Source of the DNA: Bombus terrestris
Lineage: Eukaryota; Arthropoda; Insecta; Hymenoptera; Apidae
Length of the DNA: 64,000 nt
NCBI RefSeq assembly: GCF_910591885.1
Contig: NW_025963553.1
Span: forward strand, 5,394,001 to 5,458,000
Reading direction: 5' to 3'
Shown here piece by piece: positions 62,127 through 64,000 of this stretch; within the stretch, counting starts at the first letter, position 1; the number at the start of each line of letters is the position of its first letter. A program made the position numbers and the translations under genes. The notes under the pieces were generated by a model that was not told the origin of the DNA, did not search any database, and saw nothing but the letters and a program-made list of their open reading frames with translations.

Positions 62127-64000
62127 TTGCATATTGTGATCGATGCTCGCTCGCTCCGCTCGCTCGTAAAAATTTAGTCCAACCTCACATCCGATCCGAC
62201 ACGTTCGCAAATTCGAAATAAGTCGCCACCATATCGAATAATGAACGCAAGATGGATTGGTTTTAGGTTACGCTATAGTTTTCGAGCGAGCGCAGCGAAC
62301 GAGAGTCGCGTAAAGGTGTGTCACAATCCAACGGTTTGGCACATACGGACATTGAAACATTCGCACCAGCCCGAGGAGCCGGAAGTCTTTATCCTATTGC
62401 CTGCTGACAAATGTTTACAGTTTGTGAATAGTTTCACATAAATAGTACTATTTCCACATACTACAGGGCAATGTGATGTCCGAAGTGGCTGACGAAATTA
62501 GGTACTAACACTATATATATGCATATTGCAAGGTATATGTATACCTTGCATATTGTGATCGATGCTCGCTCGCTCCGCTCGCTCGTAAAAATTTAGTCCA
62601 ACCTCACATCCGATCCGACACGTTCGCAAATTCGAAAAAAGTCGCCACCATATCGAATAATGAACGCAAGATGGATTGGTTTTAGGTTACGCTATAGTTT
62701 TCGAGCGAACGCAGAGAGCGAGAGACGCGTAAAGGTGTGTCACAATCCAACGGTTTGGCACATACGGACATGGAAACATTCGCACCAGCCAGAGGAGCCG
62801 GAAGTACTTATCGTATTGCCTGCTGACAAATGTTTACAGTTTGTGAATAGTTTCACATAAATAGTACTATTTCCACATACTACAGTGCAATGTGATGTCC
62901 GAAGTGGCGGACAAAATTAGGTACTAACACGAAATATATGCAAGGCAATATAAGGTATATGCATACCTTGCAAATTGTGATCGTTGCTCGCTCGCTCCGC
63001 TCGCTCGTAAAAATTTAGTCCAACCTCACATACGATCCGACACGTTCGCAAATTCGAAATAAGTCGCCACCATATCGAATAATGAACGCAAGATGGATTG
63101 GTTTTAGGTTACGCTATAGTTTTCGAGCGAGCGCAGCGAGCGAGAGACGCGTAAAGGTGTGTCACAATCCAACGGTTTGGCACATACTGACATTGAAACA
63201 TTCGCACCAGCCCGAGGAATCGGATGTCTTTATCATATTGCCTGCTGACAAATGTTTACAGTTTGTGAATAGTTTCACATAAATAGTACTATTTCCACAT
63301 ACTACAGGGCAATGTGATGTCCGATGTGGCTGACGAAATTAGGTACTAACACGATATATATGCATATTGCAAGGTATATGTATACCTTGCATATTGTGAT
63401 CGATGCTCGCTCGCTCCGCTCGCTCGTAAAAATTTAGTCCAACCTCACATCCGATCCGACACGTTCGCAAATTCGAAATAAGTCGCCACCATATCGAATA
63501 ATGAACGCAAGATGGATTGGTTTTAGGTTACGCTATAGTTTTCGAGCGAGCGCAGCGAGCGAGAGACGCGTAAAGGTGTGTCACAATCCAACGGTTTGGC
63601 ACATACTGACATTGAAACATTCGCACCAGCCCGAGGAGCCGGATGTCTTTATCATATTGCCTGCTGACAGATGTTTACAGTTTGTGAATAGTTTCACATA
63701 AATAGTACTATTTCCACATACTACAGGGCAATGTGATGTCCGAAGTGGCTGACGAAATTAGGTACTAACACTATATATATGCATATTGCAAGGTATATGT
63801 ATACCTTGCATATTGTGATCGATGCTCGCTCGCTCCGCTCGCTCGTAAAAATTTAGTCCAACCTCACATCCGATCCGACACGTTCGCAAATTCGAAAAAA
63901 GTCGCCACCATATCGAATAATGAACGCAAGATGGATTGGTTTTAGGTTACGCTATAGTTTTCGAGCGAACGCAGAGAGCGAGAGACGCGTAAAGGTGTGT
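62127..64000. repeat. Pentamer copy 2, shortened by two monomer fusions, runs off the window
   Basis: Monomers start at 62127 (GAGAGTCGCG), 62546 (GAAAAAAGTCG, arm 2 with GAACGCAGAGAGCG), 62968, 63387 and 63806 (195 bp, cut by the window end). The first two lie 2101 bp after their partners at 60026 and 60445. The 62968 monomer starts like 60867 but continues like 61289. The 63387 monomer starts like 61708 but ends like 62127, and is followed directly by a copy of 62546. Each fusion removes about one monomer. Confidence 0.85.

Larger units (their letters stand above)
1..64000. repeat. Satellite DNA array, ~419-422-bp monomer, 152 full copies plus one partial
   Basis: The same ~420-bp unit repeats head to tail without interruption. 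Lengths are 419 bp (end CGATATATAT...), 422 bp (end CGAAATATATGCAAGGC, 3 bp longer), 421 bp (long end plus a 1-bp deletion) and 420 bp (two copies). Types used below: a = GTTGCCTTCATATCG with GTATCAC; b = in-frame TAG at GATAGATT plus CCCGAAAGCC; c = GAGATACGCG plus GGATGTC; d = CTTCAAATCG plus GAGGG; e = GATAGATT without the deletion; f = CTTCATATCG, GAGGG, TATCGTATT; g = like c but GAGAGACG, often CACGCTCGC; h = GCATATTG start, GATGG, CTGACATT; i = like h but CGGACATT, often ACGTCAC; j = GATGG plus GCGAACGAG; k = c flanks with GATACATT; l = CGCCATAG; s = GATAGATT, CTGACATT, mostly GGGAGTC, end ACAGTGCAATG. Both edges cut through the array. Confidence 0.99.

Noticed and set aside
1..64000. 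CRISPR array
   Set aside because: The repeat unit is ~420 bp with no short repeat-plus-unique-spacer pattern and no cas genes.

Overview
The whole 64-kb window is one uninterrupted head-to-tail satellite array. It holds 152 complete monomers and one partial monomer, all on the same strand. Taking the phase from the recurring TTGCAAATTG or TTGCATATTG start, monomers are 419 bp in most copies. They are 422 bp where a longer AT-rich end variant is present, 421 bp where that end is combined with a 1-bp internal deletion, and 420 bp in two copies with a 1-bp insertion. I found no gene, RNA gene, transposon, CRISPR array or non-satellite interruption. The array runs off both edges. Short open frames of 66-72 codons recur once per monomer but behave as a by-product of the repeat, not as genes. 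The organism is a eukaryote, and large monomers in higher-order repeats point to centromeric or other constitutive heterochromatin. TTAGG motifs and retained CpGs would suit an arthropod, but that is weak and the species cannot be named from the sequence.

Layout. I label monomer types by letters, defined in the whole-array entry. Positions 1-5037 hold two related 6-monomer blocks. Positions 5038-13014 are mixed and include a duplicated trimer at 8820-11333. Positions 13015-36101 hold six successive copies of a higher-order repeat whose fullest plain form is c-f-g-h-d-i-s-d-j (9 monomers). These copies vary in length (9, 10, 12, 9, 6 and 9 monomers) through loss, gain and fusion of monomers. 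Positions 36102-38624 are chimeric. Positions 38625-43661 hold two copies of a 2517-bp hexamer that includes two very diverged monomers. Positions 44500-51203 hold four nearly identical copies of a 1676-bp tetramer. Positions 54141-57929 hold three copies of a 1263-bp trimer. Positions 60026-64000 hold a pentamer followed by a shortened copy with two fused monomers.

Each monomer carries four inverted-repeat elements: a GC-rich split inverted repeat (21-bp arms about 116 bp apart), a GTGAA/TTCAC hairpin, a perfect 14-bp palindrome, and a 22-bp near-perfect palindrome over the monomer junction. These lie in or beside the stretches that vary least between types. The main interest is this combination of dyads, two near-invariant blocks, and a readable history of unequal exchange. 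No protein-coding system is present.
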